Of a stretch of DNA of 64,000 bases, positions 1 to 14,915 are shown in pieces. Below the pieces are notes generated by a model, which saw nothing but the letters and a program-made list of their open reading frames with translations, had not been told where the DNA came from and did no database searches. Origin of the DNA: Motacilla alba alba (taxonomy: Eukaryota > Chordata > Aves > Passeriformes > Motacillidae). Made by a program: the position numbers and the translations under genes. The stretch covers positions 53,394,652-53,458,651 of the forward strand of contig NC_052017.1 in the NCBI RefSeq assembly GCF_015832195.1, in the 5' to 3' direction. How positions within the stretch are numbered: the stretch's first letter is position 1; each line of letters opens with the position of its first letter.

Positions 1-3000
1 TGTCTCCTCATGCAGTATTAGCTTCTCAAGAAGGTCCTCAGAATATATTAAGACATAACATGGTGTAGTCTGTGATTACTTGAGACGATAAAACCTTGTC
101 TTGCTTGTGCTTGCTACTGCCATATTCCTGTGCAATACTTCCAGCTTCCTTTCAGAAGCTAAAACAACAGAGACAAAGCTCGCTTCCTGATTGACTGAGG
201 GGGTAATGAAAATTATTAGTAGCCCTTACAAACACCACTGATTTTTAAAAAAATCTCAAATATTGACACCTTATCATTGTATTTGAAACAAGCATTTGTC
301 TGTTTGTTGTATTAAATGTAGGTAGACATGTACACACTGATACTTATGAGTGTTATCTGCAGACTCTGAGAAGCTCACGAGTGTATTTCAAATTCACTTC
401 AACAAGGGCACCAGGCAGTGTTATAAGGATTTTGTAAAAATCCATCCTTTAGACTCTTGTAAGTAATCTCTTGGATATCCTACAGGCTCACCTTCATAAA
501 GCTTTCAACACTGAGCTGAGTGGGCTGCATATGTGTGAAGCTGCCCTGATTGAAACGCCAATATTCTCTCTTTCTCTGGGCTCTGAAATTTACTATTGCA
601 ATAAAACAGAAGCATTCCCTTGCATACTAAACTGAAGTGGCTGTGAAGAACAACTACTGAAGCCCCTCATTTATTTCATGGTTTCAGTCTAATTGACATC
701 AGCATTCAATCCTTTCTACTGGCCTATTCATTGTCTCCATCTCCTGGAGATTCAGTCTGGATTCAGTGTACAACAAATTCATTACTGAACTGCAGCACTT
801 TCCCTCTCTGAAAGAAAGGGGAAAGAAGAAATCACCCTGTAATTACAAGAAAAGCATATTTTCTTTTTTTTAGCTCTTAGGTATTTCCCATAATACCTAC
901 AGCAAGCAGCCAACACCGCCTCCCACATCTCCCAGTCCAGGAGTCTATGTTAAGAGGGTATTTATCTATCTCTCTGACTCCAAAGAACCAGTTCCAGAGA
1001 CACCCTAATACAAATATTTCTTAATAATTCATGGAATGATTGATGGGCAAAGTATGTTGCAGATCATGTATTTTTGGCATATTATTTAATCAGCAGCAAT
1101 AAAAATGCTCTTTTTATAAAGAACATGAATAATTTATTTTAGTACTAAAGGATGAGAATTCCTGTAGTGCATCATTTGCAAGAATGATAGATGCAATGAG
1201 TTCTAACCAGAGACTGGGAAACAATCAAAGTGATGAAGGGCCACTGGTACCCATTGGTCCTTCCATAAGAATGGGGACCAAAGAGTGTTTGAAATTAGTA
1301 CAGAAGAACTGGTGTGGCATAAGATAAAGAGAGAAAGAGGTCAGATTGGGAAAAATCTTGCTTCACTTGGGGAAATAAAAGCAAATATTACATGTAGAGA
1401 ATATGATGAATTATATGGGAGGGCGCAGAACATGGAATGTAGCCACCAGATAAATGCAATTTCATGGGGAAAAGTGTTAGGAGAAGGATGTGTTAACATT
1501 TTCCTGTGGTACAGGTGGTATTTTTAATACTGAATACACAACTGAATGCTCTTTTTAGCATAATGCAGACCATGTGGGAAAATGGACCCCCAAAACCTGG
1601 CATTTTTGTATTTCTCTCCTGTTCATAGGACACATCCTCTTCTTTAGCTCTCCATGATATTTATAAGATAGTAATTGTGGGGACCATGAAGCCTTAGAGC
1701 TCAGCTGAGGTAGAGATGGTGTTGTCAAATAAGACAATTATGAACTCTAGCATAAACACTAAGCAACCAGTAATTTATTCCACACTTACAGTTTATCACA
1801 TTTCTAAAATGCATCAAAAACATGGTAAAAGCTAGGGGGTTTTCACAGCAGATGCCATATATATGATGTGGCTTTGACAGATGCTATAGAGCATGGGGAC
1901 TTCTGGTGAGAGCAGAACCATCTGTAAGATGAAACATTCATTGTGACTTCTCTAGCTGAGAACTTAGAAAAGGCCTAATCCCCCACATTAACACTAGCTG
2001 AGAGGAAAGACAGTCTCAATAGCCTGTGTGGGCTTGGATCCCATGTTGCCATATGGCTAGAACTTAGTAGATTCAAATTAGCTGAACGCAATCAAAAAAA
2101 TGAGGGAGATCATAGTTGCTCTGTTTCTACTCCATTCCATGGACATTCCTAAGTATTTGGGTGGGGTGGGGGGGAAGAAAAGTAGAGGTACTTTGTGAAA
2201 ATATCTACAGAATCCAAAGCCATGCAAAAGAACACTCTGCTACTAAATTATGTAATAGTGTGTGTCACTCATTCATTAAATATCAATAAATAATTTAAAA
2301 TTTTCTGTAGTTTGGCATGCTCCTGAAATTAAATCCATTCCCCTGGGGTGGGGTGGTTTTTTGTTTTTGTTTTTGTTTTCTGTATTGATCTGTAAGGGGA
2401 GTTTTATGGGCTTTCTTTGGTTTAAACTCTTGATTCAAACATTTTTCTTTGTGCTGATTAAGAGAAAATGGAAGACCAATGGATGGTCCATAATTTTACA
2501 TGAATAACAGGAATGAAAACCAGAAAGATTCTTTAAAGTGAGAATAAACCCTTTATTTGACAGATTAGCTGCTGGTTGCTAAACTTTATTTCTGAGAGAA
2601 GAGTACATATGAGTTTCTCCCTTCACCTAGCTGTTAGCAGTCTTGCAAAAAGTACAGTCATCCCTTTGCTACCTCTCCTGCCCTGTTGGCAAGCTGCAAG
2701 GTGTAGTACTGAGACATGGGCCTTGGATGCAACTTTGCTGACACTGATTAAACAATTGACTCAGTATGCAGGATTTCAACCCACGTGCCCCAGCCAAATG
2801 CTGGACACAGGATAGTCCTCAATGTTAAGGTGGGGGTTGTTCAGTAGCATTTTATGTCTGCAACAAAAAGAACCTTCTGTCCAGTTTTTATGAGCAGTTG
2901 ATGTTGGGCGATTTGGTGGATCAGAAGTAGCGGCCTTACCTTAAATATGTTACTGTCTTCTTGCTGTATGCATTTTCCCACTCTGAAACAGAAAGCAAGG

Positions 3001-4518
3001 AACTTTTCAGATTCTGAAACTAAAATAATGAGAATATGTTTAGGCTTATGAAACATATTTCCCAGTATAGTGTCATTAGTAAAAATCACAACAAATGTAC
3101 TTTAGAGTAAATAAATGAATGAAATTTAAGACTGGTACTGCAAAATAAATTTGGACTGGCTTTTCTTTTTTTTTTTTTTTTTTGTGGGGAAATTCATTAG
3201 ACTGTGAAAATTAATCTCACTCTGCATAGTACCCCACTGGTACACATGACTCACTGCAAAATAATTCTGTTGTTTTGAGACTTAGCATGTGTACTGGATT
3301 GATTCAATGTTTAATGAGATTCTTGGATTGCATCTCATTTATGTTTATGCCTACCAGATGGTCTTCATTTGTCATAGTATTTCTTCGGAATTTCTTTTTC
3401 TATCTCAGATTCGAGCGTCTGTATGATGAAGATGTGAAAGAAGAAACTGAGCAATATTAAACATCACAGACAATTGATTGCTAAGCATAAAGAAAGCACA
3501 TTATGATTGTAAATAATAGTGTAAGAGAAACTGAACTGATCTGTATTTTGGCTCTAGGGATAAGATTTTCAAGCAAAATGTGTATCTTAGTGTGTTCCTA
3601 GTGTTGAATTTGGGGATTTAAAGTTAGGAAAGAAGCTAAAGTAGAGCCTTTTCTAAGAATTTTTTTTTTTTTTTTTTTTTTGTAGCAAGACTTCTTTTCT
3701 TCTTAGCAAGTCTTTAAAATCTCATGCCTGAGACATTTACACAGAGAAGCCCTAAGTACCTAACTTTGGATTATAAGCCTAATACAGGAGATGTATAAGA
3801 AGCAATATCTGCCTAAATCTTTCAGTCTCTCCACCTCAGAAGAGTAGAGTGATTTGTATTAGATCCACTGAGCCAAGGCTCAGCCCTCACTATTGAGGTG
3901 AGAACTGGTTGAAGCAAGGTGGCTTTCTTGTATGAGAAACAAATTTCACCCCTTCATTTACAGGAGGGGACACTGGCATTATAGTATGTTTCCCTTGGCA
4001 ATCTTGATCTTTCCACCCCACCCCCTCCCCCTTCCTTTCCCAATCCCTTCCTAGAATAGGAAAGGCACACAAAAATTTTGGAATCCATAAGAAATCTTTC
4101 ATAATTTCAGATAATGGAGTAGTCTTTTTCAATCTTTAGTGGCTGAAACTTTATGAACAGAAGCTGGGTCATATGTCCTCAAAAAAGATTTTTTCCACAG
4201 AGGATACTGGAAGAGCTTTTAACAAATTTCAAGCAAAAGGACACCTTGCTAGAAATGATAAACCTTCTGTGTACAGACATAGAAACTGACACAAAAAACT
4301 CCTGGGTCTGTTAATCTTGCAAAATTCAGCTAATACTCAGAGGTATGCTCTTCATGCAAAGTCAACCCAAAATATAATTAAGACAGCTACATAAATATAT
4401 ATAGTGAGAATAAAAGCAAATAATAGCCTCAGTAAACCTGGAAGACAAAAATACTAGCTCAAAAAGTCCTTTCTTTCGGTTTCAAAGCTAACTGAATTAT
4501 TTTTCTTCAACTATGGAT
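1..4518. other. Intergenic, no gene seen
   Basis: AT-rich unique-looking sequence. T-runs lie at 3166-3183 and 3660-3681. All open frames are short and show no domain. Confidence 0.7.
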
Positions 4519-4580
4519 CAGTAACTCTCAAGAAAAGATGCTGAAGGAACAGTAACTCTCAAGAAAAGATGTTGAAGGAA
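4519..4580. repeat. Tandem duplication, 31 bp x 2
   Basis: CAGTAACTCTCAAGAAAAGA plus TG(C/T)TGAAGGAA occurs twice in a row, with one difference. Confidence 0.95.
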
Positions 4581-6429
4581 AGCTAAAGTAAATTGAGTTT
4601 GAGGCCATAGACCATTGTCTCAAAAGGCACAATGCAAACAGGAATCAGTTATATCTATATATATAGCAATTTGTTAAAGTTTAATAGTGAATAAAAAGAG
4701 GCTGTGGTACCAATTACTTGATGTAGACTAGAAGAGAAAAATTGTTTTCTGGTAAGCCAAATTAAATCCAGAGTAACCAGAGAAGATGGTAGATGAAGCT
4801 GGTGGTGAAAGATATCCAATCATTCAATCTGTCTTTTGGCAATGGCGATATTAATTGCTGTCATGTTTTGAAGTCTCTCACTATAATAAATAGAGTTTTG
4901 ACTGTAGTCTTCACTTCTTTCACAGAGTAGATTGAAATAAACTTCCTATTTTCTCTCCCAGGATATGGTTTTTACCATCAGGAAGTATTGAGGGGTACCT
5001 ACGAAGAATCAGAAATTGTTCTGTGAAAGGAAGAAGAGGAGGACAAAGCAAAGACTGAAAGATTTGGAAACTCTGAAAACAGACACCAGATAATTGCCAT
5101 GCACAACAAGAAGAGCAAAAGTGTTGGGCAGCAGCTCAGATGCCTGATTAAGGCTGTTGTGTCTGTACTGTACATTATAAGGAGCCATATATTAGTGACT
5201 GATGTTAACTCAAGTTAATATTTTTGATGTCATGTGTTGTCCAAGTAGTTTCCCCAGTAATGTGACATGTTTAAGGAGATCACAGGAAAAAAAAAAAAAA
5301 GGCTGTTGAACTTTCTGTCCCTCAGCAGATAAAAATTTTACCATGCCTTTTCTATTTCTTTGTTCTGTATTGACACCTTGCCTTTATGGTCAAGTTCTCC
5401 TGAACAAATTTTCATTTTGTAGAGTCACTACCAAAGCTGTAATCACAGCTGGGTTGAACACCATGCCTCACCAGCCCAAGGCAACTTAAATTCATTGTTT
5501 TCCTGGGACCCAGTGGCAAACATAAATTACAGCATCCCTGACCCTGTTGCAAACTCCTTTTTTCTGACCTCTTTCAGTTTGAAGATAAAAACTGTCACAG
5601 TTCTCTTCAGGCAGTAACTTTTCAATAGCCATTAGTGAAGAGCACTATATTTAATGTTCTGTGCTTTCTTATATGGAACATTGTAGACTATTCAGGAATT
5701 ACACAATCCTTTTGTAAAGTTCTTTCTCACTAATCTACAGCAATGCTACTAAAGATGCCCTTGGAGAGATTTAGGAAAGCAGTTGTTTGCTCCACTTCAA
5801 ATTAAAAGAAATAAAAGCATATGAATTCAGCACTGTTATTAGCTCAATAACAGGAGTGGTATATACTTCATCATAAACATTTTTTCTTGTGTTGGAACGG
5901 GCAACAATTTTTTTTCTCCTAAAAATAACTTCCACTCTCTTGCACTGCTTGCCTCTGGCCTGTAGGTGTCATAGTCAGAATATGGATGAAATAGATAAAT
6001 ATTTGTCTACTTGAAATAACTTTCTGAAAAGCAATGTTCTTGTTAGATAAGTACTGTTATTTATTGAAGCTTTGGAAGTGGAGAAACAACTCTAGTGTCT
6101 AAACAAGCATAAAATATAATGGATTTCACTGCACATTCTCTACTTACGAAGATGAAGTTTCTCATGTTTCTCAGGTAAAAAGAACATTTTTCTCAGAATT
6201 CTCTACCTGATGCCTCCAGCTCTGAACTTGCCTGTCTTGATCCCGCTCTTTGTCCATTTTTTGTTGCCCTTGCTTCTTAATATCTAAGTCAGATAAGACC
6301 CAGAGAAGTGACTGAAAATATTAAAGAGCAGCATATTTCTATTCTAGGCATAAAGTGTTGGACTGCAGGTGTAATAAAGGCACGGGATGAAGCACCAGTA
6401 AATGCTAGGGAAAGTTGCCTGACCAGTAT
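4581..6429. other. Intergenic, no gene seen
   Basis: AT-rich, with an A-run at 5287-5300. Nothing else is recognised before the CR1 copy. Confidence 0.7.
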
Positions 6430-7640
6430 GGTGGTCAGGACTAATCCTATGATGGAGTGATGTCAACAGTCAACAACAGAAGACCAACAGATGTCATCTA
6501 TCAAGATTTATGTTAGGCCTTTGACATGGTGGCACAAGACATCCTTATCTCCTAATTGGAGAGACATGGATTTGATAGATGGACTTTTCAGTGGATAAGG
6601 AATTGGCTGGATGGATGTAACCAGAGAGTTGGGGACAATGGCTCTATGCCCAGGAAGAGGTCTGTAATGAGCGGTCCATCAGGGCTCTGTCTTGGGATGG
6701 TGCTCTTTAATATTTTTATCAATGAAATAGTGAGATCGAGCACACCCTCAAAAAGCTTAAGATCCATGAAGCTGAGCAGTGCAGTTGTCACCATAGAAGG
6801 ATGGGATGCCACCCGTGGGACATGGACAAACTTGAGAAGTGGGCCCATAGGAATTTAATTTAGTTCAACAAATCCAAATGCAAAGTGCTGCACCTGGCTC
6901 AGGGCACTCCCAGACATGAGACTGGGTGAAGAACTTGGTGAGAGCAACTGTGCTGAGAAGGACTTTGGGGTTCTGGTGGATGAAAAGCTGGACACAAGCC
7001 AAGAGAGTTCGCTTGCAGCGCAGAAGGCAGATGGTCTCCTGGGCATTCTCAAAAGAGGTGTGGCCAGCAAATTGAGGGAGGTAATTGTCCTCTTCTTCTC
7101 TGCTCTCATGGGACCTTACCTGTAGTGCCACATCCAGGTCTGAGGTCCTCAGCACGAGAAAGATATTACATCTGTTAGAGCAAGTCCAGAGGAGGCCACA
7201 AAGATGCTCAGAGGAATGGAGAACCTCTTCTACAAGGACAGGCTGATAGAGTTGGAGTTGTTCATCCTAAATAAGGCTCTATGGAGGCCTCTCTGAAGCC
7301 TTTCAGTTACCTTAAGAGGTGATTATTAAAGGAGGGAGGCAACTTTTTTAAAGGCAGATAGTGACATGACAAGGGGCAATGGTTTTAAGCTTAAAGAGGA
7401 CAGGTTTAAATTAGTTCTTAGGAAGAAATTATTTTCTCTGAGGGTAGTGATGCACTGGCACAGATTGCCCAGAGAAGCTGTGGATGTGCCATCCCTGGAA
7501 GTGTTCAAGGCCAGGTTGGATGGGGCCCTGAGCAACCTGATTTAGTGAATGATATCCCTGCCCAAGGTGGGGAAGATGGAAACTCGATGATCTTTAAGGT
7601 CACTTCCCCCTGCCCTCCCCAAGCTATTCTATGATTCTGT
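6430..7640 (+). mobile_element. CR1 LINE, 5'-truncated, degenerate
   Basis: Remnant of the C-terminal reverse-transcriptase part and 3' UTR of a CR1 non-LTR retrotransposon. Around 6500-6545 a broken version of the family's palm-domain motif (AFDMVAQDIL) can be read. It is followed at 6556-6858 by RWTFQWIRNWLDG and GLCLGMVLFNIFINE, which are typical CR1 RT blocks. Internal stops and frame changes make it non-functional. The 3' UTR ends at about 7640 with AAGCTATTCTATGATTCTGT, the characteristic CR1 terminus. The 5' edge is approximate. Confidence 0.9.
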
Positions 7641-10600
7641 AAAACATCTAAGGAACCTAAGTTGTATCAAATTCTCATAGTACAACCAATTTTCAAACTC
7701 TGTTGCCTACTTTGCAGTTAAAGACAGCAAAAGTCAGACTTAATTGGTCTAGGTTCAAGCCCTTCACTGAAGACCTAAATTGAAAACCTTGTCACACTGT
7801 GTAATTGATGCAATATTCAAGCATCAGCAGGAAAACATTTGTCTACCCAAGAAGTCAAGTTCTCTCCAGCTTCAGGGAAGTCTAGCAGTGAACTTCTAAC
7901 ATGACACCCAAAGTCAGGTGAAGTAGCACTAAGCACATCGGCAATAAGGTATAGTGGGATCTGAGAACACATTAAGAGGTTGATTACATAAATGTTATTT
8001 AATCTACAATTGCTATGCATACAACTTTGGAAATGGAGAATGGAGCACATCAGCTATTCTGGTTGTCCAGTGCTCAGCTCCTACAATTTGGAGAGAGGAC
8101 ATAATTTCCTCCAGTGGAAGGTTCTGTGGGATTTCTAGTTCATCAAGGACAGAGATGTTGAAGCCTTGGGTATTTGTAAAACACATAAAAATTAATGCTT
8201 AGAAACCATTTTGGTAATTTTATTTTAAAGCTTTCCCTTTGAATAACTACCTAAAAAATGGAGCTAGAAAAAGAAAGCTCTATATCCTGTGCATAAATGC
8301 TCAGTGCAAGAGGTATTATAATTTAAAGAAGATTTAGGCATGTGATGAATTAGAATTGTTAACTTGCTATTTTGAGCCTTCTTTTCTCCTCAAAGGCAAG
8401 GAGAAATGGTAAAAAATTCTTTGATGTCATTTGGAAAATACCAGACATATGTTGTAGGACCCAAGGTGTTAAAAATGGAATCCTTGTTAAGAACCATGAA
8501 GCTCTCTTTACTAGATAATACAGTCTAGGATTTTCATGCTAATTACTGTAAACATTTTTTATCTATAGAAAGATCTAATTTAAGGATTTCGAATTATTGC
8601 AGCATAGAACCAGACCTTTATAATTCAGATTAAGAAATGCCCATCAAACATACAGTGAGAGAACCCTAGACATTTCTGCATATCAACTTATTATTGTATT
8701 AATTTATTTGTGTATTTTGAGATAATCATACAGTCTTGTGCAGGAATGATGAATATATTTATCTCAATGTTATTAATTACTCCAGCTATCTGGAATAAAG
8801 GATTTAGCATGTCCATATCTATAAAGAGTTAAAGTCTGCATTTTGAAGGAATAATGGATATCTTCAGAAGATTTTCAAATCCAGTTCCAATAGTTGGATA
8901 TTTCCACCCTGATTCAAATATTTAAAAACCTTCTGAGAGCAGACTAACTGAAGCTTGCAGCTCATGCTCTATAACAATTTTATTGCTGATCATATTGCAC
9001 AGTGACACACTTTACCCAGCACTTTACTCCTGACTGTTACCCATTAATCAGCTGTAACACAGTAAGTGCCATGTGCTGGGAGATTATGAGAGTTGTGCCT
9101 GTTTTCTAAGACACCTCCACCCCAGACATCAGATACGTCTGCCAGAGATAATGCTATTAAGAGGAGACTGGAAGTATGGGGTGGGGGTTGCTAGTGGGCT
9201 TTTATTTCAGTCTGTTTGTAGGCAGTCTGGTGAAAAAGTGGTGAGAAACTTACTGTGTACTTTGTCACTGTCGTGTGCTTGAATTGCTGTTGCAGAAAAA
9301 GGTGCTCAAAGTCATCTCTTTAATTGTAAAAGTTCAAGAAATAAGGCCACTACTCATAATTTCCAATGGAAAGAATATTAGTTTAAGTTTTGGAAATTTG
9401 GGGTCAGTTCTGGATGCACCCACAAAGCTGGAAAATCATAATGATAATACAGAAGTCTGAGATTTGTAGAGAGTTTTATTTTTCTTTTTGGCCAAACTAA
9501 TATTGACTGAATGAAGAGGTCCTGCCTGTCCATCTGCTGTAGAAATGTGTTTGACTTAGTTATACAAAGTTTCACTCTGGCTAAACTAGAAGTTAGAGTG
9601 GCATTGGGAATCATATTGGGCTCTGCCTATGTTCGAAGGCCACATGTTTCTTATTCTGCCCCATGGAAGATCTCCATGCTTTTCAGAGTGGCAGGGATAT
9701 GATATGGCTTACAACATACAGATTTATGTTTCTTCTGTATAGATATTTACACATCTGAAGAAATCATACTTTGCTCCTCTTATAGGTATTTGGTATAAAT
9801 AAGACAATTTAAAGGCATGATTTTTGACACAGATATATGTTTCAAAATTGCGTCTATTTTTTCTCCATGACTCTAATGGTGCTCAAGACTATTAACTCAG
9901 AGGTAAACCTGCATTTGCTCACATAAACTGAACAAAAAAGTCTAGGCACTAAGCAATGAAATAGCTAGGAACAATTACTTCAGGAAAGTCTGAATGGATA
10001 AAAAAATAAAGTTGGATGATGGGAATCTTACTGTATGTTTGTGTACTTAAAAGTATAACTGACTTCTGCCAGAATGACAACAGCCTGGTTAGAGTAGGCC
10101 AGGCAACGGATTAAATTGCAGTAAGAGAATCCAAGGACAAATTGATTAAAAAATGTAAGAAAACACCAATCACTTATATCAGGATGAGAAACATCCCCAT
10201 CATCTAACTAGACCCTCCTAAGCTGGGTTAAGGGAAACTCTTCTTTAGGTTTGAGATGTTACTCGTGAAAAGAGAAAGCTTTCTTCATTAGGTGTTGGGA
10301 GAGCAAGTGGAATGAAAAGAACTTGGAAAAAGTTTGTAGAAAACAAAGAATATTGAATATCTTGAATATTTTATTTTCTTCTTTAGAAACCTTAATGATT
10401 TTTTTTATTTCTTTCTGAATCTAGGTATTTCTTGTGCCCTTGTAACTGTTTTAGTTTACCTTTTTCATAGCTAGTCAGCACAAGTCACATTTGTTTTTGC
10501 AGACGCAGTAACTTAACTGTTGCTACAAAAGAGAGATGCACCAAAGACTTTCTGCCAGAGACAAGGTTTCCCACTCCCTAGGATAGTTAATTAAAGCAAT

Positions 10601-13600
10601 AGCATCAATGTTTAGACAAATTCACAACTTTTTCTTCCTTTGAAAGACAAGGAAAACAAAAACCAAAACAATAAACAAGCCCAAACCCTATATGAGGCTC
10701 ACACAAGAAGACTTCCATCATTTTCATTAGAAAAAAAATGTAACTGAGTAACGAGTTCAACAGCCTTACTCAGTAACTTTACATGTATGGGCCAAAATAT
10801 TAATGCATGCAAATTACATTGGTGACAGGAATATTCTCATGAGTGTAACTGCACTTATTCTTGATGTTTCCTTTTACAAATAAGATGTAACCCCTCAATA
10901 ATCTCAATAATACTGTAATGCCTGCGGTTCTGAGGCACATGCCACTTGGGACACTTGCCTAGCTCCATTGCTTTTAACCCTGATAAGTAATTAGAATCTA
11001 ATTTATGAATGCTTTATATCAGGAAAGAAATCTGAATTTGTTCAAAAGAGTCCTTGTCAGGAAGTTTTCCTTAAGCAAAACTTTACAAAGTGTCTTTGCA
11101 ACCAATATTTCTTAATTCTGTGAAGAGGAAAAAAACCTGTGTAGCTCTTTCAAGACCCCAGTAACTTTAGAATTATTTTTGTTAATGTTGTTTGTGGGTT
11201 GGGGCTTTTTTTTGGGTAGCTGTTTTAGGTTTTGCTTATTTTAATGTTCTTTTGAGGAAGAATTAGTAGGCGCGGCACATCTCAATCATCCTTTGTCTTG
11301 GTATATTTTTGTATAACATTCTGGCAAGCAGTGAGAACTCTAGATTTGGGTTTTTGTTCTGATTTGTTTCTTTGTTTGCTTTTTTTTTCTTGATTACTTT
11401 TATTGTGGGGTTTTTGACATGTGTGTGTAAAATTATTATTTATTTAGGGGTTTTCTATGAGTTAGTAATATTCCCATACTTCTGGGGAACCTTTGACTGA
11501 ATGAACTTAAGAACTTGCTGTTTCAATATGATACAGTATCTTAGAGCTTCTGCTCTCAAGTACAAAATATTTAAATGTTAACTAAATAAAAATAATAGGA
11601 GCTGTTTTGAGGGAACTGCTGCAGGCTGCCTATTGTGTCTGCTCCTTAGTATAAACACAGGTATAAAAATGTTTGTATCCTGACTGAGCTGTACCAATAA
11701 GAATGGACATGAATTACATTTTTAAATTATTTACAACGTCACAGTGTCTGTGGCTTTAAATTATTGATGCTTGTGACAGCAACTGTCAATGAGACAAAGC
11801 TTGCACTGAAACAGCAGCAGCGTACTGTGGTATTCAGTGCCTCCAGTCCTTCTTATTAAGGAAAAATGTCACTTCTTTCATTGTAGGAGAGCAGAAAAAA
11901 GGAAGCAAGATCATTATTAAAGGAGAAGTTCCCTTCAAGACTCTTTGATTACAGTGTGTCTCTCAGAACTCTTGGCATAACAAAAATGCTCTAACTGAGG
12001 ATGAAAGAGAGCGGTCTTATCAGTAAGAGACTGCATAATGTTTGCTGTAACAAGTTTTTTTACATGTAGGGTTATAGTAGCAAAGAGGTCCCTGCTGGAC
12101 CACAAAGGATGAGGCAGCCCTGTGTGAGAGAGAGACTTTATGAGGAACAACATTTGTCCCCACATACACCCCACAGTGCATTGTCTAGGGCAGTGTCACT
12201 CATCATTCAGGCAATACCTTCAGAACAATGGTATCAGCAGCCCAGATGTGGTACAAACTCTTGCACCTCTGTTGATATAGCAGCAACTATCAGGAGTACC
12301 ACAGGTCATCTGTCTTTTTTATTACTGCTGCTCCCTCTTACTGACCTATGAAGCTGTAATCTCCTGAATCTGTCTGTCTATATCTGACAGGTTCTAATCA
12401 AGTTTTTTTTGTTTTAGGTGCAAAAGGACAGGTCTGTTTTAAGTATGCTGGTGTGTAGCTCTGTTTTCCCTGTTTCTTTATTCAAGTTCAAAGCAACACA
12501 CACTGGTTGAAATTCATGAGGACAAAAGGAGAACCTTGTGTTATTTGGATGTAGGAGCTTGCTTGAACCCATTACTGCTGAAGAAAGAGAAGATTCCTGA
12601 TGTGAAAACGCCAATGAGCCACATGTGTGTGCTGCACATTGTACTTGCAGAGTGAAAGAAATTTGCATAGAATATGAAATTGCATCCTGTACTGCTGGGG
12701 ATCAGGTGCTGGATTGTATAAAGACAAGTGCTGTATTAAGTGTGGGGAATGACTGAAGAGTGATTGTCAGTAGATAATGATTTTAGAGGAAGAGAATCAT
12801 GCCTATTTTGTGTTCTTTTATGTTCACAGGTGGAAGGAGAGAAAGAAAGTCTTCTGCTGTCCTTTAGGATACAAATATTGTTTTAATGACTTAGAAAATA
12901 GTAATAGGTACATGGACACAATGTCAGGAAGCCTGTGAAGCTGCAAGAAATGAATTGTGTTTTCATGGTTCAGGTTAAATCCTGCTAAATGGACTTGGAC
13001 TGATATTAATGCAATGGCTGACCTCTGGTTGCAGGTCACCAAATGGCAGGAATTCTGTCCCCCCAGAGGATCTAAATGGGGCTCATTCGTGTAGTCTGGA
13101 GGGACCTGCAGTGACCTGCAGCTCTGTGGCTTTACATTGCCCAGGGCCTTGGCCTCAGGGGCCTATCCCTGGCCTGCTATGCAGAGGAGAGTGGACTGGA
13201 TCAACACTGCTCAAGGGATCCCTTTTCCCAGCAGAACACCCACAATACATAGTGTTTGTCATGAACCCAAATATATTTGCTGTAAGATTATTAAAATATT
13301 TTTTTCTTTTTCTGCACTCCTTCCTTATACCTATAGTAACTGCCCTGTGTTTTAACAATGTAATACAAGTGAACTACGGATAATCAAGAAACGAGGACAT
13401 GGGACAATGACAGAGTGCTAAGCTCTTTGATAATTCAAGTGTACCATGAAGGACTTAGAGACCCAAGAAAATATTTACATAACTGTATGTGTATGGTTGC
13501 AAATGCAGTATTAAGATGAAAATTTAAGGGGTCAACAAAAAAAAACCCAAACAGCCCAGCTGTAGGATTTCATAAGCTGGCCTTAAGAAAAAGCACTGTG

Positions 13601-14810
13601 AAGAAGCTTTTCAAGTGAATCCCCTTTGAGTAAACTAGCCATGCCTAAAAAATAGTCTTGTTTGATACTTTCAGTGTTCATGAAAGCAGAATACTACTTC
13701 AGAAATAGCATAATAAAGATCACTGTAGTGATAGTATAATAAAGATCACCAAGATAACTAAGATGCTTAAATCTATCATTGATTAATATTTTTTTTTTAA
13801 CTTCAATATTTTAATGTCCCACAGAGGCCTAATATTTGGTAGCTTCAGTTATCTTGGGCCCGCCTCCTCAAATCAGTAATACTGTATGTTGTTCTGCCAC
13901 CATTTACCTGACGTCCAGCACCATCATAAAATGAAAGAATGCAGTATTAGAGACAGTGACTTCACAGATTCTTTCGTACACGAAGATCCTTCCAGCATCT
14001 CTTACTGTAGCTAATAGCAGGACTGCTGACATAATATGTAAATGGATGACATCATAACTTTGATTCTGTACAACAGTTCATGGGTGTTGCCTATGGAGCA
14101 CTGACATCAGGTAGCACCTACAGACTGAAAACATTAAGGTCTTTTGATACTAATTTGCAGGATCCAGCAAGAATATTGAATTTTGTAGTTTACTACTAGT
14201 TAGTGGCATAACAGCAATAATAAAGGCAAAGATTCTTATTTTCATTTTAAAACACTGAACAGGTGATACTAATGGGAAGATCTCATTGTCAATATGCAGT
14301 GAAGAAATGAAACCTAGTGAAATACAACAACTCATGTAACAGAGTGCAATGAATGTCTTTGAAAGCAGAAACATAGCATATCTTATTTGTCTAAATTTAT
14401 CCTACATCTCTTAAAAAGAGAAAATTTACTCCAGTACACACATTAATTTATTACATTATAAGAACCATTGCATTTAACATTTTTTTCACAGAATCTCTGT
14501 GGTGCAATACAACAGTGTTCGTTAGGTTTGATCTTTCTCACCCATCTCATGGGTTCATTGTCCTCAACTGCCACTGAACATAATGCAGTCTGAGGCCTTT
14601 CATATATCCTGGGTGTAGGAAGGGCTTTTGGCAGTGACAAAGCTGAAATGTATCCAACTGTATAGATTCTTCAATCAAATGCAGTAGATTTCTTCAGCAC
14701 CTGGCTACCTAAGCATCTCAGTCTTTTTACATGTCATATCTTCCAGAGAGTTAGCAAAGGGCCAATGCATAGCTGAATTATTCTTAGCAAAATAGAAACT
14801 GTTGGTCATG
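7641..14810. other. Intergenic, no gene seen
   Basis: AT-rich. A more GC-rich patch at about 13010-13240 has short overlapping frames but no recognisable domain. An imperfect tandem (ATAATAAAGATCAC twice) lies at about 13708-13750. Confidence 0.65.
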
Positions 14811-14915
14811 TCTTACAGGTAAGGAAACTGGGGAACTAGACAGTGCCCAAAATTAAGCAGCTGATAAATGATGGAGCTAGGAACTGTAGATCTTCCAAGT
14901 CCAAGCATTGCCTAC
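14811..14915 (+). mobile_element. Ancient MIR-like SINE core
   Basis: The order TTACAGGTAAGGAAACTGGG, GTGCCCAAAATTAAGCAGCT, ATGATGGAGCTAGGAACT and CTTCCAAGTCCAAGCATTG follows the MIR consensus core from its GAGGAAACTGAGG-type box to its 3' part. It is heavily diverged, as expected for an amniote-wide fossil. Only the core is seen; the tRNA-like head is not clear. Confidence 0.65.

Noticed and set aside
4519..4580. Possible CRISPR-like or regulatory direct repeats
   Set aside because: Two adjacent copies without spacers; a simple tandem duplication in a vertebrate genome.
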